Shown here piece after piece: positions 53,050 to 61,722 of a stretch of 64,000 nt of DNA. Made by a program: the position numbers and the translations under genes. Origin of the DNA: Synechococcus sp. HK05 (GTDB taxonomy: Bacteria; Cyanobacteriota; Cyanobacteriia; PCC-6307; Cyanobiaceae); assembly GCF_019104765.1 (NCBI RefSeq), contig NZ_JAHRXJ010000011.1:496001-560000 (forward strand), in the 5' to 3' direction. A model generated the notes under the pieces. That model did no database searches, had not been told where the DNA came from, and saw only the letters and a list, made by a program, of their open reading frames with translations. Numbering within the stretch: the first letter of the stretch is position 1; the number at the start of each line of letters is the position of its first letter.

Positions 53050-53217
53050 GCGCTCTTCGTGTTCACGCTGTCGCGGGATCCCCAGCTGCGGGTGCCGTTG
53101 CCGCTGGCCAGTCCGATGAGTGTGGCCGTGGCCGAGCCTCTCCGCGACATCACCTGGAATGAAGCCCAGGTTCAGGCCGCCGCGGTTTCTGCATCTTCAG
53201 ATCCGAGGCCGTCATGA
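53050..53217 (+). pseudogene. remnant of the 3' end of a ClC channel gene
   Basis: The frame reads ALFVFTLSRDPQLRVPLPL, then LRDITWNEAQVQ, ending in TGA. It aligns over its whole length with the C-terminus of the intact ClC protein (ALFVFTLQGDPQL, LRGLTWNEAQAQ; positions 50411-50575) at similar but not identical DNA. Upstream of 53050 the similarity stops. It is therefore a truncated paralogous or ancestral copy. A frame from ATG 53014 covers it but is unlikely to make a useful protein. Confidence 0.75.
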
Positions 53218-53333
53218 GGGTTTGCAGCTTTTCGCCGCGTGCGGATCCGCCCACATGCACTGGAGGCGGTGCCCTGCACTACAGCTTGGGCAGGCGGCGG
53301 CGCCTACGACGGTGGAACGAATTAGCTGATTCC

Positions 53334-53522
53334 ATGACATCCGAACAAGCCGCTCAACTGATCGACGACACCCTCGATCTGGTGCATCAGCGCTTGATCT
53401 CGCTGGAGCACGAGCAGCAAACCCAGGCGCACAAAGCCCTCACCGAGGAGTTCCGCGAATGGCGCCACCCCAGCGGGGGCCATATCGACCTGATGGTGTG
53501 CCCGGGATTCCCGCCAACCTGA
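53334..53522 (+). CDS. small hypothetical protein upstream of mnmE
   Basis: 62 residues from ATG 53334 (MTSEQAAQLIDDTLDLVHQRLISLEHEQQ). It is strongly charged and helical, with a C-terminal GGHIDLMVCPGFPPT. The frame is open further upstream but that part is basic and unstructured. Family not recognised. It is 45 bases before the mnmE start on the same strand and probably cotranscribed. Confidence 0.65.
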   Translation: MTSEQAAQLIDDTLDLVHQRLISLEHEQQTQAHKALTEEFREWRHPSGGHIDLMVCPGFPPT

Positions 53523-53567
53523 GTCGCTTCGCCGCGGGAGACACTGGAGGCATCGCAGCCTCCCGCC

Positions 53568-54926
53568 TTGCCGGACGACACCATCGCTGCTGTGGCCACG
53601 GCCATTGCCCCCGGAGAGGGCAGTGTTGCGATCGTGCGGCTGTCCGGGCCTGAGGCAGAAGCTATCGGCCAACGTCTGTTTGTGCCCCCTGGTGATCAGG
53701 CCTGGGAGAGTCATCGCGTGCTTTATGGCCATGTGTGTGATCCCGCCAGCGGCGAACGTGTGGACGAGGTGCTGCTGCTGCTGATGCGAGCGCCCCGCAG
53801 CTTCACCCGTGAAACGGTGGTCGAGTTCCACTGCCATGGCGGCCTGATCAGCGTGCAGCGCGTGCTGGAGCTGGTGCTGGGTAGCGGTGCCCGCCGCGCC
53901 TTGCCAGGGGAGTTCAGCCAGCGGGCCTTTTTGAATGGCCGGCTCGATCTCACCCGTGCTGAGGCGATCAGCGAATTGGTGACGGCCCGCAGCCGCCGCG
54001 CCGCCCAGTTGGCGATGGCTGGCCTGGATGGCGGTTTGCAGGCCCGGATTGCTGGTTTGCGGGAGCGGTTGCTGGATCAGCTGGCGGAGCTCGAAGCGCG
54101 GGTCGACTTTGAAGACGACCTGCCGCCCCTCGATGGCGATGCTGTGGCGTCTGAACTGGCCGAGGTGCAAGCCCAGCTCGAGCAACTGGTGGCCGATGGC
54201 GAGCGTGGCCAGCTGCTGCGTGAGGGCTTGCGGGTGGCCATCGTGGGCCGCCCCAACGTGGGCAAGAGCAGCCTGCTCAACCGGCTCAGCTGCAGTGAGC
54301 GGGCGATCGTGACCGATCTGCCCGGCACCACCCGTGATCTGGTGGAGAGCGAGCTGGTGCTCCAGGGGGTGCCGCTCACCTTGCTCGATACCGCCGGCAT
54401 TCGATCCACCAGCGATCGGGTGGAGCAGATCGGGATTGAGCGCAGCCGCTCCGCCCTGCAGGCCGCCGATGCGGTGCTGTTGCTGTTTGACCTCAGCGCC
54501 GGCTGGTGCGCCGACGATGCGGCGTTGCGTGAGCTGGTGCCGCCGGGGGTGCCCCTGCTGGTGGTGGGCAACAAGGCCGATCAGCTCACGCCAGGTGCCG
54601 GCCCCGCGTCAGCAGCGGCGGATGTGTGCATCAGTGCGCTCACTGGCGCGGGTGAGAGCGAGCTGGTGGCGCAGCTGCTCGCCCGCTGCGGCCACAGCGA
54701 TCCACAGGGGGTGCACCTCGCCCTCAATCGCCGTCAGCAGGATTTGGCGGCGGCGGCGGCGGCCAGCCTCAGCGCCAGCCTGGAGGCGGCCCGGCAGCAG
54801 CTGCCCTGGGATTTCTGGACGATTGACCTGCGCACCGCCGTGCGCGCCCTCGGGGAGATCACGGGCGAGGAGGTGAGTGAAGCGGTGCTGGACCGGGTGT
54901 TCTCCCGCTTTTGCATCGGTAAGTGA
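53568..54926 (+). CDS. mnmE: tRNA uridine-5-carboxymethylaminomethyl modification GTPase MnmE
   Basis: 452 residues from TTG 53568. It has the N-terminal formyl-THF-binding domain (TIAAVATAIAPGEGSVAIVRLSG), a helical domain, and an inserted G domain with GRPNVGKSSLLN, LPGTTRD, DTAGIR and NKADQL. The C-terminal CIGK provides the cysteine needed for modification. With MnmG it modifies the wobble U of several tRNAs. No earlier ATG is in frame before the preceding stop region, so the TTG is the best start. Confidence 0.95.
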   Translation: MPDDTIAAVATAIAPGEGSVAIVRLSGPEAEAIGQRLFVPPGDQAWESHRVLYGHVCDPASGERVDEVLLLLMRAPRSFTRETVVEFHCHGGLISVQRVLELVLGSGARRALPGEFSQRAFLNGRLDLTRAEAISELVTARSRRAAQLAMAGLDGGLQARIAGLRERLLDQLAELEARVDFEDDLPPLDGDAVASELAEVQAQLEQLVADGERGQLLREGLRVAIVGRPNVGKSSLLNRLSCSERAIVTDLPGTTRDLVESELVLQGVPLTLLDTAGIRSTSDRVEQIGIERSRSALQAADAVLLLFDLSAGWCADDAALRELVPPGVPLLVVGNKADQLTPGAGPASAAADVCISALTGAGESELVAQLLARCGHSDPQGVHLALNRRQQDLAAAAAASLSASLEAARQQLPWDFWTIDLRTAVRALGEITGEEVSEAVLDRVFSRFCIGK

Positions 54927-54965
54927 GCCCCAGCTGGGCCCACAGAATGGGCAGGCTCAGCCGCA

Positions 54966-55844
54966 ATGCTTGCCCGGATGGCAGCTCCACTGCCCATCAC
55001 TCCTCAACTTTGCGCTCAGCTCCAGGCCTGGCTCACTGAAGACATCGGCCGCGGCGATCTCAGCGCTCCAGCCCTGCAAGGTTGCGCGGGCCGTGCGCAC
55101 TGGATCGCCAAAGCCGAAGGTCGCTTCTGCGGGGGCGTGCTGCTGGAGCCGTTGCTGCACCAGCTCGATCCAACGGCCCAGGTTCGGTTGTTGGTGACTG
55201 AAGGGGCGCCGGTGATTCCAGGGCAGCGTTTGCTGGAGCTGGAGGGTGCGGCAGCGGCCTTGGTGGCGGTGGAGCGCACGGCTCTCAACTTGGCCATGCG
55301 GCTCTCCGGTATTGCCACGGCCACGGCTGCTCTGGTGGCTGAGCTCGCTGGCACGGGTGTGCAGTTGGCCGATACCCGCAAAACCACCCCAGGGCTGCGG
55401 GTGTTGGAGAAATATGCGGTGCGTTGCGGCGGCGGGGTGAACCACCGCATGGGCCTCGACGATGCCGCCATGCTCAAGGAAAACCATCTGGCCTGGGCCG
55501 GTGGCGTGCGCGCGGCGGTGGCGGCGGTACGGGCCTCGGCTCCCTGGCCGGCGCGGGTGATCGTGGAGGCGGAAACCGAGCAGCAGGCCCGCGAAGCGGT
55601 CGAGGCCGGTGCCGATGGGGTGTTGCTGGATGAATTCAGCCCCGAGACGTTGCTGCTGCTCGTGCCGCAGTTGCGTCGTTGCGCGGCCTCCCGCGTTGCC
55701 GGGGCCTCGGTGGTGCTGGAAGCCTCCGGAGTGCAGCCCGAGCAGCTGCGGGCCTACGCCGCCACTGGGATCGATCTGATCTCCACCAGTGCGCCGATCA
55801 CCCGCAGCTCCTGGCTCGACCTGAGCATGCGCTTCGAGGGCTGA
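54966..55844 (+). CDS. nadC: nicotinate-nucleotide pyrophosphorylase (quinolinate phosphoribosyltransferase)
   Basis: 292 residues. It makes nicotinate mononucleotide from quinolinate and PRPP in NAD synthesis. Motifs are LTEDIGRGDLSAPAL, VERTALNLAMRLSGIAT, DTRKTTPGLRVLEKYAVRCGGGVNHRMGLDDAAMLKENHL, VEAETEQQAREAVEAGADGVLLDEFSPE and the C-terminal ATGIDLISTSAPITRS. All Arg/Lys substrate residues of the family are there. It follows mnmE by 39 bases. Confidence 0.96.
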   Translation: MLARMAAPLPITPQLCAQLQAWLTEDIGRGDLSAPALQGCAGRAHWIAKAEGRFCGGVLLEPLLHQLDPTAQVRLLVTEGAPVIPGQRLLELEGAAAALVAVERTALNLAMRLSGIATATAALVAELAGTGVQLADTRKTTPGLRVLEKYAVRCGGGVNHRMGLDDAAMLKENHLAWAGGVRAAVAAVRASAPWPARVIVEAETEQQAREAVEAGADGVLLDEFSPETLLLLVPQLRRCAASRVAGASVVLEASGVQPEQLRAYAATGIDLISTSAPITRSSWLDLSMRFEG

Positions 55845-55931
55845 GTTCGCCCCGCTTGTGTGCAGTCGCATCTGGGGCTGTTGCTTTTGCAGCGTGCCCC
55901 TTACCTTGTGGGGGCGAACTGTGGCTGCGAC

Positions 55932-56876
55932 ATGAAGTTCCCGGTGCTCCAGGGCTGGATGGTGGGCTCCGGGCAGCGGCCGCTCCGCAAGCAGTTGGCC
56001 ATCACGCTCTCGGCCATCTTTGCGCTGTCGATTCTGGTGGCTGTGCTGCTGTTGAATCAACTCTTTGGCTTGCAGGCGCGCAGCCTGATTGATCAGCGCT
56101 CCAGCTTCTTTATGGATGCGATGTTGGCCGTGCGCGAATACACCAGTAAAGATGTCAACCCCATTGTCGCGCCTTTGAATGAAGGAGCGGGTGCATTTCG
56201 TCCTGAGTCTGTGCCCAGCTATTCGGCTCAGACGGTCTTCTCCTATCTCAAGGCAAAGCCTGAGTATCGGGAATATTCCTACCGTGAAGCGGCTCTCAAT
56301 CCCACAAACCTGCGCGATAAGGCCGACAGCTTTGAAACCGGTGTGATCGAGCGTTTTCGCAACGAGCCATCGCTGACCACGCTGGCGGGTGAAAAAAATA
56401 CACCGCTTGGTCCCATGCACTTTGTGGCGCGTCCGATCAAGATCACCAAAGAGAGTTGCCTGGTTTGTCACTCCACGCCCGCCCGGGCTCCCGCGAGTCA
56501 GCTGCTCACCTACGGCGACAGCAGCGGCTTTGGCTGGAAGCTCAATGAGATCGTGGGCGCTCAGATTGTGACGGTGCCCCAGAAGGCTGTGTTTGAGGCC
56601 AAGGATCGGTCGCTGTTCACCACGGCGTTGCTGTTTGTGATTGCTTTTGTGGCGGTGGGTTTGATTACTAACAGTGTGCTCAATCAGTTGATCCTGCGCC
56701 CCATGCGTGAGATCAGCCGCAAGGCGGAGGAGGCCAGCGTCACTCCGGCCACGGTGTCGTTCGACGAGCGCAGTCGCAGCGATGAGATTGGCTTGCTGGC
56801 CCGCAGCTTTGAGCGGATGAAGCAGAGTTTGGCGATCTCGATGCAGATGCTCAAAGACCGGCAAGGGCGTCCATGA
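55932..56876 (+). CDS. membrane heme-c sensor: Tll0287/DUF3365-type domain plus HAMP, no output domain
   Basis: 314 residues from ATG 55932. TM1 (~22-44, LAITLSAIFALSILVAVLLL) is followed by a periplasmic DUF3365/Tll0287-like domain with a c-type heme motif C176-LV-C179-H180 (CLVCH), the FETGVIERFRNEP and MHFVARPIKI segments, then TM2 (FTTALLFVIAFVAVGLI). A HAMP linker follows (LRPMREISRKAEEAS, RSDEIGLLARSFERMKQSL). The protein stops right after the HAMP helix, so it has no kinase, cyclase or methyl-accepting domain and must signal in trans. Its stop overlaps the next gene start (ATGA). Confidence 0.85.
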   Translation: MKFPVLQGWMVGSGQRPLRKQLAITLSAIFALSILVAVLLLNQLFGLQARSLIDQRSSFFMDAMLAVREYTSKDVNPIVAPLNEGAGAFRPESVPSYSAQTVFSYLKAKPEYREYSYREAALNPTNLRDKADSFETGVIERFRNEPSLTTLAGEKNTPLGPMHFVARPIKITKESCLVCHSTPARAPASQLLTYGDSSGFGWKLNEIVGAQIVTVPQKAVFEAKDRSLFTTALLFVIAFVAVGLITNSVLNQLILRPMREISRKAEEASVTPATVSFDERSRSDEIGLLARSFERMKQSLAISMQMLKDRQGRP

Positions 56877-57811
56877 GCGTTGCTGGCTTGGGGGTGCGGT
56901 GGCCGCTGCTGGCTGTCGCTTCAATGCTGTGGGGTTTGGCTGGCTGCGGACAGCAGCCGTCTGAGCGGGTGAGTCTGTGTGGGCCTGTCGGTCAGCTGCG
57001 GGTGGGTTATGTGGGTGCCGAAGAGGGCCGAGCTATGGCGGGGCAAGCCGTTTTGCCCGATTCCGACATCTCGCGTCTGCGCGATCTGTTGACCATCGCC
57101 AGCCGCTGCGAGGTGTCGCTGGAGCCGGTGGTAAGTCCGGAGCAGGCACGGCAACGGCTCGGGGCCGGCGAATGGGATGTGGCGTTTCTGCCGCCCGGTC
57201 TGGCAGCCCTGGCGATGGAGGGGTCTGATCAGCGGGATTACAGCCTGCTGCGGCCCCTTGGGCAGCGCAGTCAGTCGCGCTCGCAGTTGTTGGTGCCTTC
57301 CGGCAGTGATCGGCGCACGCTCGCGCAATTGAACGGCGCTCGGCTGGGTCTGCTGCCGCGGGGTTCACTCACGGGTTTTTATCTGCCCCTTTACAACCTG
57401 CACGGCTTGCGTTTGCAGTCAGTTCACTATGCCCTCAGTTACCGCGAGTTGCTCGATCAATTGCGTGCCGGCAAGTTGGATGTGATCGCCTGGGATGCAT
57501 CGCTGCCCGATCCCGGTACAGATGTGCGGGTGATCGTTGATGATCCAAATCTCATTCCTGTTGGTGCGTTGGTGCTCAGTCAGCCTCTGGTGGCAGCTGA
57601 TCACCAGCCGTTTCTCAAGCTGTTGGATCAGAGTGCTGCCCAGCTTCCTCCCAGTCTGGGTTATGTGGCTGGGGTGTTGCCAGAAGCCCAGGGGCTGCAA
57701 CGGCTCCGCACAGTGGTGACCAACGTGGAGAGCTGGACCTTGCCGCTGAAGGGGCAGCCCTATGCGGTTTACGGTCGCAAGCAGCAACTCAATGCGGAGG
57801 GGGCGAGTTGA
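56873..57811 (+). CDS. PhnD-like periplasmic binding lipoprotein
   Basis: 312 residues with a lipoprotein signal: a hydrophobic segment then the lipobox LAGC. The mature fold resembles PhnD/SsuA-type substrate-binding proteins (LRVGYVGAEEGRAMAG, AGEWDVAFLPPGLAALAMEG, LLPRGSLTGFYLPLYNLHGLRLQSVHYALSYRELLDQLRAGKLDVIAWDA). PhnD proteins bind phosphonate or phosphite for an ABC importer, but no permease or ATPase gene is present. In this cluster it may instead be the ligand receptor for a signalling complex. Starts and stops overlap both neighbours. Confidence 0.8.
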   Translation: MSVAGLGVRWPLLAVASMLWGLAGCGQQPSERVSLCGPVGQLRVGYVGAEEGRAMAGQAVLPDSDISRLRDLLTIASRCEVSLEPVVSPEQARQRLGAGEWDVAFLPPGLAALAMEGSDQRDYSLLRPLGQRSQSRSQLLVPSGSDRRTLAQLNGARLGLLPRGSLTGFYLPLYNLHGLRLQSVHYALSYRELLDQLRAGKLDVIAWDASLPDPGTDVRVIVDDPNLIPVGALVLSQPLVAADHQPFLKLLDQSAAQLPPSLGYVAGVLPEAQGLQRLRTVVTNVESWTLPLKGQPYAVYGRKQQLNAEGAS

Positions 57812-59880
57812 TGGCTGGGCGTGAGCGCCAGCTCAAGGCCATCGTGTTCAGCGATGTGGTGGATTCCTCCGTGAAAATCTTCGCGGATGAGCTGATTGCT
57901 ATTCAGCGCATCAAAGAAGATCTGGCGCTCATTCGTGATGAGCTGCAGCGCCATGGCGGGTCCTTGGTGAAATCGCTGGGTGATGGCCTTCTCGCCACCT
58001 TCGATGGCCCCACCCAGGCGCTGGAGTTCATTCAGTCGTGCGTGCAGAGCCTGACGGCGAGAGGGCGTCAATCCTTGGCCCATCGCTTTGGCTTGCACAC
58101 CGGCGAGATCTATGCCGACGGCGACGACATTCTCGGCCAAGGCGTGCATTTGGCGTCTCGCCTCCAGACGGTGAGCCCGGCCAACGGCGTGGCCTTTGTG
58201 CGGTCCACCTATGACCTGATTGATCCCCGCTTCCGTCGTTTGGCACAGCCGATGGGCGAGGTGGAGCTCAAGGGGTTGCCGGAGCCGATGCAGGCGTATT
58301 GCCTCGGTCAGGAGCAGTTGCTCGACTTTGCCCAGGCCCATACGCCGGAGGCCGTGCAAGTGGAGATGCTGCTGGCGGATACCCCGTTTGAGTTGGTGCG
58401 CCCATTGGGGCGCTCGCCCGCCCAGCAGACCCTGCTGCTTCAGGAGCGGCAGCGGGAGCGCCAGGCGGTGATGAAGCTGATTCCTGCGGGGCCGTCGCTT
58501 GTGGAGGCCCTGCAGGTGGAGGCTGCCTGTTTGGATCGATTGCGGCATCCCCGTATTCCGAGGGTGCTCGATGGCTATGCCCGCGCCGGGATGTTCTGCT
58601 TCATTCAGGAATACATTCCTGGCCCTTCCCTGCAGGGATCACTCGATCTGTTGCGGCGCAAACAGCGGTTGGCGGAGTTGCTGCGGCAAGTGCTCCAAGT
58701 GCTCGAGCAGGTGCATGCAGCTGGCCTCGTGCATGGCGATTTGCATCCCGCCAATCTGATTCCTCCCCCAGAGGCGGGCCCCCTCTTCCTGGTGGATTTC
58801 TCCTTGCTGAAGGCCCGTCTCGATGTGGGATCGGATCAGCGTCGCTCGGGCTTCACGGGTGTCTCGGAGGCTGGGCGTGCATTTTTCTCAGCGCCGGAGC
58901 GGGCTCGCTTCGGCCGGCTGACGCCAGCCGCAGACCTTTACGCCTTGGGGGTGTCGGCCCTGAGCCTCTACACCGGTCAAGATCCCGCCAGCCTCTACGA
59001 CGAAGCCCAGGGCTGTTGGTCGCTTCAGGGGGTGGAGGCGGAGGTGGCCGGCTGGCTGGCGCCCCTGCTGGAGGATTTACCGGCCCGGCGTGTGCAACAG
59101 GCGGCCGATGCGCTGCGGCTGCTCGATCAGTCGCCCGCGACTCCGTTGGTGAGTGTTCTCCCCGTGCTGGGGAGTCCGGGGACCGGCCTTTCTGCACTCA
59201 GCAAGCCCGTGCTGCATCAGCAACTGGTGAGCACGTATGGCCCGATGGTGGAGTTGCTGCTCGAGAGCCAGCCCAGTGTGATTCCGGCTGGGCAGGTGCC
59301 TGCGCTGCAGGAGCGGTTGGTGGCAGCCGGCTTGGCCCGTGCCGATGTGGAGGAGGCCTGTCGGGCCGCCCAGGTGCAGCCGGAGCCGGCTCTGGCGGTT
59401 GAGGCTGAGCCTGCTCCGGCTTCCGTGTCCCCACCAGCTGAATCGGCTGGGCCTGGGCGTGGGTATCTGCAAGAGCTGCGTCTGGCGATTGGTCCGATTG
59501 CTGATGTGATCTGGACGTCGGAGATGGAGCGAGCTGCGTTGGATGATCCCCAGCGGCTGCGTCCGTTATTGCTGCAGGCCAGCGTTCCCGAGGTCGCTGT
59601 GGAGTCGTTGTTGAAGCAGGTCTCCGGGGCGGTACCTGCGTCGCCTCCGGAAGGGATGGAGGTCGTTCAGCCCCCCACCCCAGAGCCGGAGGAGGCTGCG
59701 CCCGTTGATGGTGAGCAGTTGCTGCTGCGCCTGATCGGCCCCATCGGCAGCACGGTGTGGCACGAGGTGGCCCACTTGCCGGCGGAGCAGCGGCTGGCAG
59801 CCTTGGAAACGACCCTGCGGGGCTATGGCCTGGATGCGCTCACCCTGGCGGATCTGCGCCGGCAGCTTCAAGGGGGATGA
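57811..59880 (+). CDS. class III cyclase-like and protein kinase-like fusion with three C-terminal repeats
   Basis: 689 residues from ATG 57811, with a good GGAGGGGG just upstream; it overlaps the previous TGA by 1 base. Residues ~8-168 form a cyclase homology domain with metal aspartates D15 (FSDVVDSS) and D58 (LGDGLL). The transition-state Asn is replaced by H113 (GVHLASR), though R117 remains. Residues ~193-450 form a kinase fold with K222 (VMKLI), D310 and N315 (HGDLHPANL) and D329 (VDFSLLK, DFS for DFG). Three ~50-residue repeats follow, each with a GPxxxxxW/L core (YGPMVELLL, IGPIADVIW, IGPIGSTVW). No membrane segment. Probably the cytosolic output of the cluster. Confidence 0.85.
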   Translation: MAGRERQLKAIVFSDVVDSSVKIFADELIAIQRIKEDLALIRDELQRHGGSLVKSLGDGLLATFDGPTQALEFIQSCVQSLTARGRQSLAHRFGLHTGEIYADGDDILGQGVHLASRLQTVSPANGVAFVRSTYDLIDPRFRRLAQPMGEVELKGLPEPMQAYCLGQEQLLDFAQAHTPEAVQVEMLLADTPFELVRPLGRSPAQQTLLLQERQRERQAVMKLIPAGPSLVEALQVEAACLDRLRHPRIPRVLDGYARAGMFCFIQEYIPGPSLQGSLDLLRRKQRLAELLRQVLQVLEQVHAAGLVHGDLHPANLIPPPEAGPLFLVDFSLLKARLDVGSDQRRSGFTGVSEAGRAFFSAPERARFGRLTPAADLYALGVSALSLYTGQDPASLYDEAQGCWSLQGVEAEVAGWLAPLLEDLPARRVQQAADALRLLDQSPATPLVSVLPVLGSPGTGLSALSKPVLHQQLVSTYGPMVELLLESQPSVIPAGQVPALQERLVAAGLARADVEEACRAAQVQPEPALAVEAEPAPASVSPPAESAGPGRGYLQELRLAIGPIADVIWTSEMERAALDDPQRLRPLLLQASVPEVAVESLLKQVSGAVPASPPEGMEVVQPPTPEPEEAAPVDGEQLLLRLIGPIGSTVWHEVAHLPAEQRLAALETTLRGYGLDALTLADLRRQLQGG

Positions 59881-59924
59881 TCACATCACCTTGAAGGCCG
59901 CCCCAGGGGGTGGTGGGTGATTCC

Positions 59925-61718
59925 ATGCTCCGCATCGCTGAAACCCTGGAAGCCCAGCTGCGCGCAGCGATGGAGCGGGCCTTCCCCGAGGCGGCGCCGC
60001 CGGCAGGAGGCTTTGATCCCCAGTTGGCCCCTGCCAGCAAGCCCGAATTTGGCGATTTTCAGGCCAATGGAGCCCTGCCGCTCGCGAAACCGCTGGGGCA
60101 GCCACCACGGGCGATTGCCACGGCGGTGGTGGAGCAGCTGAAGGCAGACCCGAGTTTTGCGGAGTTGTGCCTTGAGCCGCAGATCGCAGGGCCTGGCTTT
60201 ATCAACCTCACCCTGCGCCCCGAGCGGCTCGCCGCTGAAGTGCAGGCCTGCCTCCAAGACCAACGTCTTGGGGTGCCTGCGGTGCAGGGCAATACGCCGG
60301 TGGTGGTGGATTTCTCCAGCCCCAACATCGCCAAGGAGATGCATGTGGGGCACCTGCGTTCCACGATCATTGGCGACTCTCTGGCGCGGGTGCTGGAGTT
60401 CCGCGGCCATCCGGTGCTGCGGCTCAACCATGTGGGCGATTGGGGCACCCAGTTCGGGATGCTGATCACCCACCTCAAGCAGGTGGCCCCCGAGGCGCTC
60501 AACACCGCTGATGCCGTGGATCTCGGTGATCTCGTGGCCTTCTACCGCCAGGCCAAGCAGCGCTTCGACGACGATGAAGCCTTCCAAGCCACCTCGCGCG
60601 AGGAGGTGGTGAAGTTGCAGGGCGGCGATCCGGTGTCGCTCAAGGCCTGGGGGCTGCTCTGCGATCAGAGCCGGCGTGAATTTCAGAAGATCTACGACCG
60701 CCTCGACATTCGCCTCAGCGAGCGCGGCGAATCCTTCTACAACCCCTACCTCGAGGCAGTCGTTGCGGATCTGGAGGCCGCTGGTTTGTTGGTGGTGGAC
60801 GACGGCGCCCGCTGCGTGTTCCTCGAAGGGGTGAGCGGTAAAGACGGCAAACCGCTGCCGGTGATCGTGCAGAAGAGTGATGGCGGCTTCAACTACGCCA
60901 CCACCGATCTGGCGGCAATCCGCTACCGCTTTGGCGCAGCCCCCGATGGCGATGGCGCCCGCCGCGTGATCTACGTAACTGATGCTGGCCAGGCCAACCA
61001 TTTCGCTGGCGTGTTCCAGGTAGCCCGCCGCGCCGGTTGGCTGCCGGAGGATGGCCGGCTAGAGCACGTGCCCTTCGGCCTGGTGCAAGGCGAAGACGGC
61101 AAGAAGCTCAAAACCCGCGCCGGTGACACCGTGCGCCTGCGCGATCTGCTCGATGAGGCCGTTGAGCGCGCCGAAGCCGACCTGCGTCGCCGCCTCGACG
61201 AGGAAGGCCGCAGCGAAGACGAAGCCTTCATCCAGCACGTGGCCACCACGGTGGGCCTGGCGGCAGTGAAGTACGCCGACCTCAGCCAGAACCGGATCAC
61301 CAACTACCAGTTCAGCTTTGACCGGATGCTGGCGCTTCAGGGCAACACGGCGCCCTATCTGCTCTATGCGGTGGTGCGCATCGCCGGTATCGCCCGCAAG
61401 GGCGGCGATCTTGAGGGCAGCTCTTCAGCCGCTGCTCAGCCCCTCAGCTTCAGCGAACCGCAGGAGTGGGCCCTGGTGCGCGAGCTGCTCAAGTTCGATG
61501 CGGTGATCGCTGAGGTGGAGGAGGAGCTGCTGCCCAACCGCCTCTGCACCTACCTCTTTGAGCTCAGTCAGGTGTTTAACCGCTTCTACGACCAAGTGCC
61601 GGTGCTCAAGGCCGAAGAGCCGGCCCGTTCCTCACGCCTGGCCCTCTGCCGCCTCACGGCCGACACCCTCAAACTGGGGCTGGGCCTGTTGGGCATTCCC
61701 ACCTTGGAGCGCATGTGA
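59925..61718 (+). CDS. argS: arginyl-tRNA synthetase
   Basis: 597 residues from ATG 59925 ([19 protein letters not shown]), the common start; a GTG 15 bases upstream is possible. It is a class I enzyme with HIGH as HVGH ([10 protein letters not shown]), the N-terminal additional domain for tRNA elbow recognition, the KMSK-type loop degenerate as is usual for ArgRS ([25 protein letters not shown]), and a DALR anticodon-binding domain ([31 protein letters not shown]). It ends 4 bases before hisC. Confidence 0.96.
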   Translation: MLRIAETLEAQLRAAMERAFPEAAPPAGGFDPQLAPASKPEFGDFQANGALPLAKPLGQPPRAIATAVVEQLKADPSFAELCLEPQIAGPGFINLTLRPERLAAEVQACLQDQRLGVPAVQGNTPVVVDFSSPNIAKEMHVGHLRSTIIGDSLARVLEFRGHPVLRLNHVGDWGTQFGMLITHLKQVAPEALNTADAVDLGDLVAFYRQAKQRFDDDEAFQATSREEVVKLQGGDPVSLKAWGLLCDQSRREFQKIYDRLDIRLSERGESFYNPYLEAVVADLEAAGLLVVDDGARCVFLEGVSGKDGKPLPVIVQKSDGGFNYATTDLAAIRYRFGAAPDGDGARRVIYVTDAGQANHFAGVFQVARRAGWLPEDGRLEHVPFGLVQGEDGKKLKTRAGDTVRLRDLLDEAVERAEADLRRRLDEEGRSEDEAFIQHVATTVGLAAVKYADLSQNRITNYQFSFDRMLALQGNTAPYLLYAVVRIAGIARKGGDLEGSSSAAAQPLSFSEPQEWALVRELLKFDAVIAEVEEELLPNRLCTYLFELSQVFNRFYDQVPVLKAEEPARSSRLALCRLTADTLKLGLGLLGIPTLERM

Positions 61719-61722
61719 TCCG

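Noticed and set aside
54957-56924. 655-residue minus-strand frame across nadC and the heme sensor
   Set aside because: It covers two well-supported genes on the plus strand and reads as His/Gln/Gly-rich noise.
59886-61001. 371-residue minus-strand frame inside argS
   Set aside because: Antisense shadow of argS with no recognisable domain.
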